A DNA stretch of 64,000 nt from the NCBI GenBank assembly GCA_964554795.1, contig CAZKQB010000011.1:1-64000 (forward strand). Reading direction: 5' to 3'. The translations under genes and the position numbers were made by a program. Origin of the DNA: SFHK01 sp964554795. GTDB lineage: Bacteria; Bacillota; Clostridia; Christensenellales; Aristaeellaceae. The notes beneath the pieces are model-generated. The model made no database searches and was not told the origin of the DNA. It saw only the letters and a list, made by a program, of their open reading frames with translations. Positions 16,651-25,292 of the stretch are shown here, in pieces (position 1 is the first letter of the stretch; each line of letters opens with the position of its first letter).

Positions 16651-17658
16651 ATGAAGCGTTTTCGCATGGCCTTCATTGGCGCCGGAAGCCGGGCCAATCT
16701 TGTGCACTACCCGTCATTTGCAGACCTTGACGATGTGGAGATTGTCGGCATCTGCGACATCAACGCTGAACTGCTTCACGATACCGCAGAAAAGTATCGC
16801 GTGCCGCAGGAGAGACGCTGGACGGGCGGAGTGCTTGCCTACCGCGATATGTTGAGAGAAACGGCCCCCGACGGCGTTGCGGTAATCGGTCAGCCGCATA
16901 TCATGTTCGATATCTGGGTGTACGTGCTCGAACAGGGCTACAACCTTTATATTGAGAAGCCCATGGGCATAACCATTCATCAGGCCCGTCTGCTCAACAT
17001 GCTTGCACAGAAGCGCGGCGTTGTGGCGACGGTAGCGTTTCAGAGGCGCATTACGCCGGTGGTCATGCAGCTGCGCGAAAGATGCCTGTCGCATGGCCCG
17101 ATCACGCATTCGCTGGTTCGCTTTTACAAGTGTGCGCCGGAGCCCTTCGTTTGTGCCCGCGACCATATGATGGACGACTGCGTCCATTCGATTGATACGC
17201 TGAGGTGGGTGTTTGACGATCGTAGGATCAAGCGCATCACCAGCCTCTGCCAGGCCATTGGGACGCCGGACATCAACTACATTTCCGCCACGCTGGAATT
17301 TGAAGGCGGCGGGAAGGGCTATCTGATCAACAGCTGGATCAGCGGACGCCGGATTTTTGACATGGAAATGCACGCGCCGGGGATTTGTGCCGAGGTAGAG
17401 CATGAAAAGGGCGGCAGATACTATGAAAACGGAGATACCACGGGTGTGCCCATCACGTCTGTCGAGGCGGCGCGCTCAAGTCGTTTTCATGTTTACACGG
17501 GCGTCGAGGCGCTTGCAAAGGACTTCGTCGCCTGCTGCCGGGATCGCAGCCGAAGACCCGCAAGCGGGTTTGACAATGCACTGAAGACCATGGAAGCAGC
17601 TGAGGTTATTCTTGCACAGGCGCTGCTTCGCCAAAATCAGGAGGACGTATGCTGCTGA
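16651..17658 (+). CDS. Gfo/Idh/MocA-family oxidoreductase, 335 aa
   Basis: It is an NAD(P)-dependent sugar dehydrogenase-type enzyme. The Rossmann segment AFIGAGSRANLVHYP begins at about residue 7. The family EKP motif is in YIEKPMG (about 108-114), and the catalytic-helix motif DDCVHSIDTLRWVF (H-x-x-D) is at about 173-186. The C-terminal half is the beta-sheet dimer domain. Its last ten bases overlap the start of the FucU/RbsD-type gene, showing translational coupling. It probably oxidises a sugar in the same pathway as the neighbouring isomerase. Confidence 0.87.
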   Translation: MKRFRMAFIGAGSRANLVHYPSFADLDDVEIVGICDINAELLHDTAEKYRVPQERRWTGGVLAYRDMLRETAPDGVAVIGQPHIMFDIWVYVLEQGYNLYIEKPMGITIHQARLLNMLAQKRGVVATVAFQRRITPVVMQLRERCLSHGPITHSLVRFYKCAPEPFVCARDHMMDDCVHSIDTLRWVFDDRRIKRITSLCQAIGTPDINYISATLEFEGGGKGYLINSWISGRRIFDMEMHAPGICAEVEHEKGGRYYENGDTTGVPITSVEAARSSRFHVYTGVEALAKDFVACCRDRSRRPASGFDNALKTMEAAEVILAQALLRQNQEDVCC

Positions 17659-18086
17659 ATGTACCGCGAATTCTCACACCGGAGCTTCTTATGGCGCTGG
17701 ATATGATGGGACATGGCGATGAAATCGTGATTGCGGACAGCAATTATCCTGCGCTTACCATGGCGCGCGACACCGCATACGGAAGGCCCCTTTACGTAAA
17801 GGGTTCCGGCGTTGTCGATATGCTTGACGCTGTTTTGACGATGATCCCGCTGGACTACCTTGTAAAGGACAGCGTAATCGGCGTATTCGCGCCGCCGGAG
17901 CGTGGCCCGATTCCGATACACGACGAGTTTCCGGGCGTATTACTCAGGCATGGCTATGAGGCCGAGCGCCTGAAAATGGTTTCAAAGACGGACTTTTATG
18001 CGCGCGCCAGAAATGCAGCTCTTGTGGTTGTGACCGGAGAAGCATCGAAATTCGCCAATCTCATTGTGCGCAAGGGCGTTGTTTAA
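17649..18086 (+). CDS. FucU/RbsD-family sugar mutarotase, 145 aa
   Basis: RbsD/FucU proteins interconvert sugar anomers after import. The start LNVPRILTPELLMALDMMGHGDEIVIADSNYP contains the family histidine in MGHGDEI (about 20-26). GSGVVDMLDAVLTMIPLD and the tail FANLIVRKGVV also fit. The length of 145 fits FucU (about 140-150) better than RbsD (about 135). It overlaps the upstream oxidoreductase by ten bases. Its presence suggests that the imported sugar is an aldose with slow mutarotation, such as fucose or ribose. An alpha-L-fucosidase lies 40 kb away, which fits but does not prove fucose. Confidence 0.87.
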   Translation: MLLNVPRILTPELLMALDMMGHGDEIVIADSNYPALTMARDTAYGRPLYVKGSGVVDMLDAVLTMIPLDYLVKDSVIGVFAPPERGPIPIHDEFPGVLLRHGYEAERLKMVSKTDFYARARNAALVVVTGEASKFANLIVRKGVV

Positions 18087-18118
18087 TCTGCCGCGCCGGC
18101 TAAAAAGGAGGAAGAAAC

Positions 18119-19132
18119 ATGTTTAACGTAGCGATTCTCATGGAAAAGAGCCTCGCCGATAGTCTTTTTCTGAAAAAGGATCTTGATTTCCTTGCGACCT
18201 TTGCCCGCTTTAACCCCGTAGAGGAGCTGCCTGAAAAGGTAACGATCGAGTTCATGGACGAAAAGCTTGCGGACGCGGATGCCTGCATTACATGCTGGCG
18301 CACGCCGACCTTCACAAAGGAACTGCTGGACAAGCATCCTCGGCTTCGCTTCATTATGCACGGTGCGGGCGCCGTTCGTAATCTGGTTTGCCCGGAGTTC
18401 TGGGATATGAAGGGCCGCCACATTTCCTCCAATGCACCTATTATTGCCAAGGACGTGGCGCAGACGACGCTGGCGTTTATGATGCTGTCCCTCAAGCAGT
18501 TCTGGGGCATGAGTGCTATGACGCGCGGTGGAATGTGGAAGGGCGGCGAAGCCGGAACGTTTACCACGAAAAATGTGGATAAAGATCTGAAGGTCGGTCT
18601 CATCGGATGCTCGCTCGTCGGCAAGGAGGTTATTCAGATCCTGAAGCCCTTCGGCTGTCCGATTCAGGTGTGGGATCCGTATCTGTCGCCGATTGAGGCG
18701 GAAATGCTGGGCGTGGAGAAGGCGGAGCTTAACGACCTTTTGTCCAACAGCGACGTGATTTCCATGCATGCCCCGGCAAACGAGGATTGCAGGAACATCA
18801 TTAATGCCGGAAATCTTCCGCTCATCAAGGATGGAGCCGTGTTTATCAACACCGCGCGCGGACTTGAGGTAGAGGAGAGTGCGTTGATTGAGGAGTTGAA
18901 GAAGAGACGCTTCTTTGCCTGCCTGGATGTAACCAGCCCCGAGCCGCCGAGCGTGGACAACCCGCTGCGCACGCTGCCGAACGTCGTTCTAACGCCGCAT
19001 ATGGCGGGTGGACATACCATTCAGAATCGTACGCTTATGGGACGCAACACGATTAAGGAAGTATACAATTATCTTACAAAGGGTCTGATTGCCTACGAGG
19101 TGCGCGGCGAGATGCTGTCGCACATGGCGTAA
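18119..19132 (+). CDS. D-isomer-specific 2-hydroxyacid dehydrogenase, 337 aa
   Basis: It interconverts a 2-keto acid and a D-2-hydroxy acid with NAD(P)H. The nucleotide-binding strand KVGLIGCSLVGKEVI (about 159-173) has G-x-x-x-x-G spacing. The catalytic arginine is in FINTARGLEVEE, the glutamate in DVTSPEPP, and the histidine in LTPHMAGGHT. All three positions of the Arg-Glu-His triad are present. The next gene encodes a close paralogue. It probably reduces a keto acid from the pathway or a glyoxylate-like product. Confidence 0.87.
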   Translation: MFNVAILMEKSLADSLFLKKDLDFLATFARFNPVEELPEKVTIEFMDEKLADADACITCWRTPTFTKELLDKHPRLRFIMHGAGAVRNLVCPEFWDMKGRHISSNAPIIAKDVAQTTLAFMMLSLKQFWGMSAMTRGGMWKGGEAGTFTTKNVDKDLKVGLIGCSLVGKEVIQILKPFGCPIQVWDPYLSPIEAEMLGVEKAELNDLLSNSDVISMHAPANEDCRNIINAGNLPLIKDGAVFINTARGLEVEESALIEELKKRRFFACLDVTSPEPPSVDNPLRTLPNVVLTPHMAGGHTIQNRTLMGRNTIKEVYNYLTKGLIAYEVRGEMLSHMA

Positions 19133-19222
19133 AGGTTTTATGTGTCGGTGCGGTGCGGAGATGCCCTTCGCGCCGCCTGTTTGTTTCCGATCTGAAGGAC
19201 GATCAGTACAAGGAGAGTTTTT

Positions 19223-20230
19223 ATGCGTCGCTGCCGTATCGGATTTGTGCTGACAAGAGATTTTGCACGTCAGCTTTTTTCGCAGGATACTGTTGACTTT
19301 CTTTCGTCGTTTGCGGATTTTAATGCGCTTTCGGAGCTTCCGGAGCGGATTTCCGCCGAATACATGCTTGAAACGCTGGCCGATGCGGACGTTGCCGTTT
19401 CCTGCTGGGGAACGCCTGCGTTCACGGAGGAGATGCTCGAACATCTGCCTCGTCTGCGCCTTGTTGCGCATGCTGCGGGATCTGTAAAGAGTCTGGTTCC
19501 CAAAAGCTTCTGGCAGAATGGTCGAAGAATCACGAGCAACGCGCCGATTCTGGCAGAGGATGTGGCGCAGACGACGCTTGCGCATATCCTTTCGGGCCTC
19601 AAGTGCATGTGGGAAATGGGAAACCGCATGCAGAACGGCGGTTGGAAGCCGACGCCCGAAACCATGCTGAGGCGCCCGAACGGATTAACGGTGGGCATTG
19701 TCGGCGCGTCCATGGCTGGAAGGGCGGTGATTGAATACCTGAAGCCGTTCCATTGCAGGGTGCTGGTTGCCGATCCGTTCTTCGACTGCATTGATGCGAA
19801 AAGGCTTGGCGTGACGAAGATGGAGTTGGACGAAATGCTGCCTCTGTGCGATGTGGTTTCGCTGCATGCGCCAGCCAACGAGGATTGCCGCCATATGCTG
19901 AACGCACGGAATCTGCCTACGCTCAAGGACGGCTGTTTGCTTATCAATACGGCGCGCGGAATGCTGATTGATGAGGACGCGCTGATTCGCGAGCTTTCAA
20001 CCGGGCGTATCAGCGCCCGCTTAGACGTGACGGATCCGGAGCCGTGTGCGCAGGATAGTCCGTTGCGTACACTGCCGAACGTGCTTCTTCAGCCCCATCT
20101 GGCGGGCGGACATACCTGGAATGGTCGCCTGGAAATGGGCGAAAACATTGCATCTGAAATCTACAGCTTTGTAATGAAGGGCACGCTTCGCTATGACATT
20201 CGCGATACGGCGCTGCTTCACATGGCGTGA
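19223..20230 (+). CDS. Second D-isomer-specific 2-hydroxyacid dehydrogenase, 335 aa
   Basis: This is a tandem paralogue of the upstream gene, similar throughout (for example SLHAPANEDCRHMLNAR against SMHAPANEDCRNIINAG). The nucleotide-binding segment is VGIVGASMAGRAVIEYLKPF. The catalytic residues are in INTARGMLIDEDALI (Arg), LDVTDPEPCAQ (Glu) and LQPHLAGGHTW (His). Length and order match the family. The two proteins may form a heteromer or act on different chain lengths. A ribosome site (AAGGAG) precedes the ATG at 19223. Confidence 0.87.
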   Translation: MRRCRIGFVLTRDFARQLFSQDTVDFLSSFADFNALSELPERISAEYMLETLADADVAVSCWGTPAFTEEMLEHLPRLRLVAHAAGSVKSLVPKSFWQNGRRITSNAPILAEDVAQTTLAHILSGLKCMWEMGNRMQNGGWKPTPETMLRRPNGLTVGIVGASMAGRAVIEYLKPFHCRVLVADPFFDCIDAKRLGVTKMELDEMLPLCDVVSLHAPANEDCRHMLNARNLPTLKDGCLLINTARGMLIDEDALIRELSTGRISARLDVTDPEPCAQDSPLRTLPNVLLQPHLAGGHTWNGRLEMGENIASEIYSFVMKGTLRYDIRDTALLHMA

Positions 20231-20267
20231 GCGCCAGAGGGAGAAAGCGACTCCGAAAATTAAAAAT

Positions 20268-20296
20268 GTGGGCGTGGGCTGTGACGCGCGCCCACA
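20268..20296. terminator. GC-rich hairpin after the catabolic operon
   Basis: A perfect 8-bp stem TGTGGGCG (20268-20275) with CGCCCACA (20289-20296) lies 38 bases after the last dehydrogenase stop. An alternative stem uses the inner GGCTGTG and CACAGCC. The T-run is on the minus side only. Confidence 0.45.
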
Positions 20297-20400
20297 GCCT
20301 TAGTGGGAAAGCCTGCTAAAAAGGAAACAAACTTGTAGATAAGTGAGCCCATGTGGCTGCATGCGACTGAAGGCTGCAAGCTTTGACGACATAGGAAGCA

Positions 20401-20439
20401 AAAATTCCAACCGTTTTTATTCGCTCGGTTGGAATTTTT
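20401..20439. terminator. Bidirectional intrinsic terminator
   Basis: A perfect 13-bp stem (20401-20413 with 20426-20438) is flanked by A and T runs on both sides, so it can act on either strand. It lies between convergent operons. Confidence 0.8.
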
Positions 20440-20635
20440 GTGTTTGCAGGCTTTGACGGTCTGGACTGCGGCCTGTGGTTCGCGTCGGCTGTTTTTTTGG
20501 ATCCGTGATTGTCGCGACTCCGGGATGCTGTAGGGAAGGGCAGCGCACAGCTATGCACAACGGGGCGTTTGCTGGGTAAACGATGAGTCGATTGAGAGGA
20601 GTGTGAACCGACCTATGCACAGGAAGTCACGAAAT

Positions 20636-20657
20636 GGCTTTTTGTGATGAAAAAGCC
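20636..20657 (-). terminator. Hairpin downstream of the RNase Z-like gene
   Basis: An 8-bp stem (GGCTTTTT with AAAAAGCC) lies 42 bases past the stop on the minus strand, with a short T-rich tail. It is a weak terminator candidate. Confidence 0.45.
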
Positions 20658-20698
20658 CTGAGCCGATGCAGTGAACGGCCTTCATATACAAGCGATGA

Positions 20699-21595
20699 TC
20701 AGGCAAAATTCAATGTATCCTTCAAGCCGCATTCGCCCATTTGAAGGCGGGGAAAGAGAGCCTGCATTTCCTCCAGATATTCCTCCGGATGCGGCGTGGC
20801 GGGGCTGAAATGAGTGAGCCACAGGCGAGCCGGTTGCGCGTCCTGAGCAATCTGCGCAGCCTCGCGCATCGTCATGTGATGCGTGATGCGGGCGCGTTCG
20901 TCCTTTTCAGGGTCGCCGAACATGCCCTCAAGCACCATCAGGTCGCATTCTCTGCCCAGACGAACCATATCTGCGACGGGGCGCGTGTCGGTGGAATACA
21001 GCAGGGAAAGCCCACGCCGCGCTTCGCCGAGCACGTCCTCCGGGTGAAAGCCGTCCAGCGATTCTCCAGCCTGCAAACGGCTCCACAGAGAAAGGGGAAC
21101 ACCGTTTTGCCGCGCCTTTGCGGGATCAAACTTCCCGGGACGATCCAGGTACAGCGCATAGCCGAAGCAGGGCATGCCGTGGTTGGCAGGGAAAGCGACG
21201 GCGCGCAGGCCGCCTGCGACGGAAAACGTTGCGCCCTCGGCGGGAAGCTCGTCGAATTCAATTTCATAGGGAAGCTCCGGAACAATGAAGCGCATCGCGG
21301 ATACCACGCGTTTCAGCCCTGCGGGGCCGTGCATGCGCAGGGGAGCCGTGCGCCCTTCGTTTCCGAGCGTCAACAATAGGCCAGGCAGGCCGCTTACATG
21401 ATCGGCGTGGTAGTGCGTGATCAGCACATCGTCAATGCATTTAAAGCGCAGATCGGCGTAGCGCACGGCCGTCTGGGTGCCCTCTCCGCAGTCGATCAGC
21501 ACGGCGCGGCCATCGGTGCGCACATATAAAGAAGTAAGAAATCGGCTGGGCAGTGGCATCATGCCGCCGCAGCCCAGCAGGCATACGTCGATCAT
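20699..21595 (-). CDS. rnz: Metallo-beta-lactamase-fold nuclease, RNase Z-like, 298 aa
   Basis: RNase Z matures the 3' end of tRNA precursors. The beta-lactamase-fold zinc motif is LITHYHADHVSGLPGL (H-x-H-x-D-H) at about residues 59-74. Further ligands are expected in AFPANHGMPC, YSTDTRP and WLTHFSPA. The N-terminal strand MIDVCLLGCGGMMPLP matches RNase Z. The start at 21595 is chosen because it forms an ATGA overlap with the nagA stop; an in-frame start nine codons earlier would overlap nagA further. Coupling to nagA is unusual for rnz. A general MBL-fold hydrolase is the alternative. Confidence 0.78.
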   Translation of the reverse strand: MIDVCLLGCGGMMPLPSRFLTSLYVRTDGRAVLIDCGEGTQTAVRYADLRFKCIDDVLITHYHADHVSGLPGLLLTLGNEGRTAPLRMHGPAGLKRVVSAMRFIVPELPYEIEFDELPAEGATFSVAGGLRAVAFPANHGMPCFGYALYLDRPGKFDPAKARQNGVPLSLWSRLQAGESLDGFHPEDVLGEARRGLSLLYSTDTRPVADMVRLGRECDLMVLEGMFGDPEKDERARITHHMTMREAAQIAQDAQPARLWLTHFSPATPHPEEYLEEMQALFPRLQMGECGLKDTLNFA

Positions 21596-22782
21596 GCACA
21601 CATGCCCTCCAGAATCTTCCAATCGTCGCGCAGCGCACGGCCGCCCGTCGCCACCAGCTTTACATTTATATCGTCGTCAAACAGTACGAAATCGGCCATG
21701 CAGTCAGGGGCGATCCGCCCGAGCTTTGCTTCGCCGATTCGCATGGCTGGGTTAAGCGTTGCCATGCGTACAGCCTCGTCCATCGGAACGCCTGCCCTGT
21801 GCATATGGAAGACAAGCCGATCCATTGTGGCGGCAGAGCCGGCAAAGGCCGTGCGATCGGGCAGCTTCATTACGCCATCCTCATACAGCGCGCGAACGCC
21901 GTTGAACTGCGTGTAAATCTCGCCCTCTTTCAGGTTGTCTGCGGCGGCGAATTCCAGCCCATCGGTGACGAGGAGGATGCTGTCCGCGCCGCGGCAACGA
22001 TAGATGAGCTGCAGAAGGGGAACGGGCAGGTGCCGTCCGTCGGCAATGACCTGCACGGTGTATTCGTCGAGGTTTAACCCTGCTTCAATCACGCCGGGCA
22101 CGCGGAAGCCGCCTACGCGCACGATACCGCTGCAGGCAGAGTACAGGTGCGTAATGTCGCGGTAGCCATGCGAGGCAGCCTCGACAACCTGAGCGTAGGT
22201 AGCGTTTGAATGCGCGATCGACGCAACAATCCCTTTTTCTGCCAGCCGGTCGCCGAGCGTCATGCCGCCCTCCAGTTCCGGCGCGACACCCATCATGCGT
22301 ATGGAGGGACAGGCGGCAAGAAACTCGTCAAGGTTCAGATCCGCTGGCAGGGTCAGCACGCCGGGTTCCTGTGCGCCGGCCTGTGCCGGGTTCAGGCAGG
22401 GCCCTTCCATATGCACGCCGAGAATGCGGAAGGGGGCCTCCGAATGCCGAGCTTCCTCTACGGCGGAAACGGCGCGCAGGAGCATGTCTCTTGGCGCAGC
22501 CAGCGTGGTGGGCAGGATGGAGGTTGTACCGTGCAGCGCATGCGCCCGGCACATGGCAAGCACGTCCTGCGTGCGGCCGCTCATTGGCGTGCAGCGCCCG
22601 CCGCCATGCACGTGAAGATCGATGAAGCCGGGGGCAAGGTATAGCCCTCTCGCGTCAACGGAGGGAACGTGCTCCAGAGGCCGCGCGGCTATCCCGACAA
22701 AACGGCCGTCACGCACGACGACTGCGCCAGCGACTTCCTCGAGCGGTGTGAGGATTTTTGCACCCAGAATCTGATACAGCAT
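21592..22782 (-). CDS. nagA: N-acetylglucosamine-6-phosphate deacetylase, 396 aa
   Basis: It converts N-acetylglucosamine-6-phosphate to glucosamine-6-phosphate in amino sugar use and cell-wall recycling. The amidohydrolase metal motif is FIDLHVHGGG (about 54-63), with EGPCLNPAQAGAQEP for the substrate loop, a later His in SIAHSNATY, and the catalytic Asp in LLVTDGLEFAA. The ATG at 22782 is chosen because AGGAGA lies seven bases upstream; a GTG six codons earlier is less likely. Its stop overlaps the start of the RNase Z-like gene. The NagB partner is not in the window. Confidence 0.85.
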   Translation of the reverse strand: MLYQILGAKILTPLEEVAGAVVVRDGRFVGIAARPLEHVPSVDARGLYLAPGFIDLHVHGGGRCTPMSGRTQDVLAMCRAHALHGTTSILPTTLAAPRDMLLRAVSAVEEARHSEAPFRILGVHMEGPCLNPAQAGAQEPGVLTLPADLNLDEFLAACPSIRMMGVAPELEGGMTLGDRLAEKGIVASIAHSNATYAQVVEAASHGYRDITHLYSACSGIVRVGGFRVPGVIEAGLNLDEYTVQVIADGRHLPVPLLQLIYRCRGADSILLVTDGLEFAAADNLKEGEIYTQFNGVRALYEDGVMKLPDRTAFAGSAATMDRLVFHMHRAGVPMDEAVRMATLNPAMRIGEAKLGRIAPDCMADFVLFDDDINVKLVATGGRALRDDWKILEGMCA

Positions 22783-22796
22783 GGCTTGTCTCCTGT

Positions 22797-25163
22797 TCAC
22801 TGCTCGCGGAAGTCGCGCAGGCGTCGAATGCGATAGAAATGATCCAGATAATCGGAAAGCGTATAAACCGAGGTGGAGATTGTGTTGATGGCAGGCTCGC
22901 TGCCGCCCTGCTCGATAAACACACCCTGCGTACGGTTTTCGTCCGCCCAGTAGAGGAACATGATCACGTGTGAGTTGTGGCGAACGAGAATGTCCCCGGC
23001 TCGCAGCGTGGAGGCGTCTGAGATGGCGCGCAGCCGGTCGTCCTTGAGTAGCGTGTCGGTTTTCACATTTTCATTTTTGTAGTCCGCATAGCCGAACATT
23101 GCTAGCGCGACGAAGGAGGAGCAATCGTTTCCGGCGTAATTGCGCGTAAATTTGTCCTCCTGATTGAGAAGGTAGTATTTCTCGCCTTCAACCGGCGCGT
23201 ATTTTTCCTCCGCAAGCGCGCGCTTTACGCTGTAGGTGTGGAACGAATTGTAGCTGGATATGTAGGGCAGGCCGTAATACACGGTGCCGGGCTTAAAATC
23301 CTTCGCGCCGTCCTCGGAATTGGTATCGTTCCAGTAGGCCTGCACGCTTGTGACCATCCACGGGAAGGCGTACATTTCGAAGGCTTCGTCGATGATTTCT
23401 CCGCGCTTTGCGGCTTCCTGTGCGGAGATGGTTCCCGCAGCGCTCAATTCCTCCAGCGCATGATGCGTGCACAGACGAATTTTTTCAATGGCGGCAAGGT
23501 TGTTGTCGATTTCATCCACGGTCGTGCGGCGCGCAGGCATGAGCAGCGTATATTCGTCATCCTCGACGATGATGGAATAGTCGATATACAGTGCGGAATT
23601 GAGAGCGCTCTGCGCGCGCACGGTTGCCACGCCGCGTGAACGGGCAACGGGCACGCCGCCATCAGAAACGGAGACGATGCTTTCGTTGCTGGATTGCCAT
23701 ACGATCGAATGGTCGGCGGCTTCGGGCGTAAACGTGAGAAAGACGGCAAGCGATTCGCCCGGACGCAGTACGTAGCGCTCCTTCTTTCCGGAGTCGGTCA
23801 TCGTGCGCGGGCAACGATCGTCGGCCACGGTGACCTTCATTTCGGCATACAGCGAGGGATCTCGGTAGGAGCGCACGCGAAGGGTGGCTTCGCCGTACAT
23901 GGCTGCGACGATGCGGCCGCTTTCATCTATATAGGCAACGTCGGGATTCGAGGACTCGTATACCAGTGCGCGGCTGGCATCCTCGGGATACAACGTAAGC
24001 CCCAGCGGCGCGGTATCGCCCCTTTGCAGCGCGAGCTCGCCGGATGCAAGCAAAAGCTTCTGAATTGCCTTGCCGTATTTTACACGCACGGGAATCTTCG
24101 CAAAGACCTTGTCCGTGTGTGCGGAATACACGAAAACGTTGGTTTCGCCTTCACCTACAGCGGTAACGACGCCGTCTGCCGATACGCTTGCAACGCTTGC
24201 GTCGGTGCTTTGATAAACAATGGAGGCGTTCAACGTCTGCGGGAAGATGACCACGTCCAGCGCCTGCGTCTGCGATGGCTCAAGCGAAATGGGCGAGGGA
24301 TAAGCGACGATGCGCTCCGGCACGCGTTCATCCGTCACGGTGAGCGTCAGGCGATCCTGTACGCGGGTATCTCGCGCGGAGGCCGCGATGATTTCGCATT
24401 GTCCGTAGCCGACGGCGATAATGTGACCGTCGTCATCCACAGTGGCGACAGTTGTGTCACTGGACTTATAGCGAACGATAGAGGAGCTGTCCTCTGGCGC
24501 AGTCGAGGCGTCGACGGACAGGGTCTCGCCTACTGCGAGCGTTGCCTCGCGTAGGCTCAGCGCCACGCTGTCTGGCGCGGATTTGTATTTCACGGTTACA
24601 ATGACCTGCGCGCCAACGCTGTGATCGCGCGTGGAAACGACCTTCAGAAGAGCAGTGCCCTCGCGCTTGGCTGTGAGCACATTGTTTTCGTCCACAGAAA
24701 TGGCGGAGGGATTGTTCGTGCGCCACAAAAGCGTTGAATCCGCTCCTTCGGGCAGCACAGTCACGTCCAGCGGAAGGGTCTGCGTGGGCTCAAGGGTGAT
24801 GCGCTCCGGAAGACCGATCAGGGCGGTGGGCAGTAGACTGCTGGTCACGGTTACGTTCACCTGCGCGAAAACCGTGCTCTCTCCGGGTACGTAGGCCGTG
24901 ACGACGCAGTCGCCGGTTTTTAGGGCGGTGACAAGGCCATCCTCAACGGTGAGCACGGAGCGGTCGGAGGAGGTCCAGACGATTGTTTGATCGGCTTGGG
25001 CGGGAAGCACGCTCGCCGTGAGCTGCCGCGTACGCGCATACGCCATGTCGATGGAAACCTGCGTCTCGCTGAGAATGATGCACTCCGGCGCGGCTTCGGC
25101 CTGCGCAGAGCATATGAGCAGTAGCATCAGCAAAACGGGAAACAGGATGGTCTTTCGAATCAT
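22797..25163 (-). CDS. Secreted BIg2-repeat protein with C-terminal NlpC/P60-like cysteine hydrolase, 788 aa
   Basis: Residues 1-24 form a signal peptide (LFPVLLMLLLICSAQAEA). About six bacterial Ig-like group 2 repeats follow; each has the pattern of a D-x-S-I-V-W-x-S-S/T step, then V-S/T-V-D-x-x-G-x-V-T-A. Examples are DQTIVWTSSDRSVLTVEDG and NASIVYQSTDASVASVSADG. The C-terminal 190 residues have the papain-like nucleophile AGNDCSSFVALAM and a downstream histidine in VRHNSHVIMFLYW, typical of peptidoglycan amidases or peptidases. It probably acts on the cell surface. It is the first gene of the operon with nagA and the RNase Z-like gene, 14 bases before nagA. Confidence 0.87.
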   Translation of the reverse strand: MIRKTILFPVLLMLLLICSAQAEAAPECIILSETQVSIDMAYARTRQLTASVLPAQADQTIVWTSSDRSVLTVEDGLVTALKTGDCVVTAYVPGESTVFAQVNVTVTSSLLPTALIGLPERITLEPTQTLPLDVTVLPEGADSTLLWRTNNPSAISVDENNVLTAKREGTALLKVVSTRDHSVGAQVIVTVKYKSAPDSVALSLREATLAVGETLSVDASTAPEDSSSIVRYKSSDTTVATVDDDGHIIAVGYGQCEIIAASARDTRVQDRLTLTVTDERVPERIVAYPSPISLEPSQTQALDVVIFPQTLNASIVYQSTDASVASVSADGVVTAVGEGETNVFVYSAHTDKVFAKIPVRVKYGKAIQKLLLASGELALQRGDTAPLGLTLYPEDASRALVYESSNPDVAYIDESGRIVAAMYGEATLRVRSYRDPSLYAEMKVTVADDRCPRTMTDSGKKERYVLRPGESLAVFLTFTPEAADHSIVWQSSNESIVSVSDGGVPVARSRGVATVRAQSALNSALYIDYSIIVEDDEYTLLMPARRTTVDEIDNNLAAIEKIRLCTHHALEELSAAGTISAQEAAKRGEIIDEAFEMYAFPWMVTSVQAYWNDTNSEDGAKDFKPGTVYYGLPYISSYNSFHTYSVKRALAEEKYAPVEGEKYYLLNQEDKFTRNYAGNDCSSFVALAMFGYADYKNENVKTDTLLKDDRLRAISDASTLRAGDILVRHNSHVIMFLYWADENRTQGVFIEQGGSEPAINTISTSVYTLSDYLDHFYRIRRLRDFREQ

Positions 25164-25204
25164 GAAAAGCCTCCGTCAGGAAGAAGTCGTAAAAATCCTA
25201 TCCT

Positions 25205-25233
25205 ATTATGACACAAGCAGGAGCGTTATGCAA
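25205..25233 (-). promoter_or_regulatory. Sigma-A promoter for the BIg2/nagA/rnz operon
   Basis: On the minus strand, TTGCAT (25228-25233) and CATAAT (25205-25210) are separated by 17 bp and lie 41 bases upstream of the first ATG. It faces away from the plus-strand promoter at 25264. Confidence 0.7.
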
Positions 25234-25263
25234 GCGCAAATTGCAAAAGCTTCTTTGGTGTGA

Positions 25264-25292
25264 TTGACGGTTTCTGTAAAGCAGGATATAAT
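25264..25292 (+). promoter_or_regulatory. Sigma-A promoter for the Gfo/Idh/MocA operon
   Basis: TTGACG (25264-25269) and TATAAT (25287-25292) are separated by 17 bp. The leader to the ATG at 25476 is about 175 bases long. I see no clear riboswitch or long hairpin in it. Confidence 0.8.

Larger units (their letters stand above)
20231..20698. other. Intergenic region with two hairpin terminators, no gene seen
   Basis: This 468-base gap holds hairpins at 20268-20296, 20401-20438 and 20636-20657 and no convincing gene. A 50- to 80-codon frame on the minus strand has no ribosome site and is rich in basic and histidine-type residues. The gap separates a plus-strand operon from a minus-strand operon ending at 20699. 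Confidence 0.5.

Noticed and set aside
20316..20620. Minus-strand frames in the 20.2-20.7 kb gap
   Set aside because: They run across the terminator hairpin at 20401-20439 and have no ribosome site.
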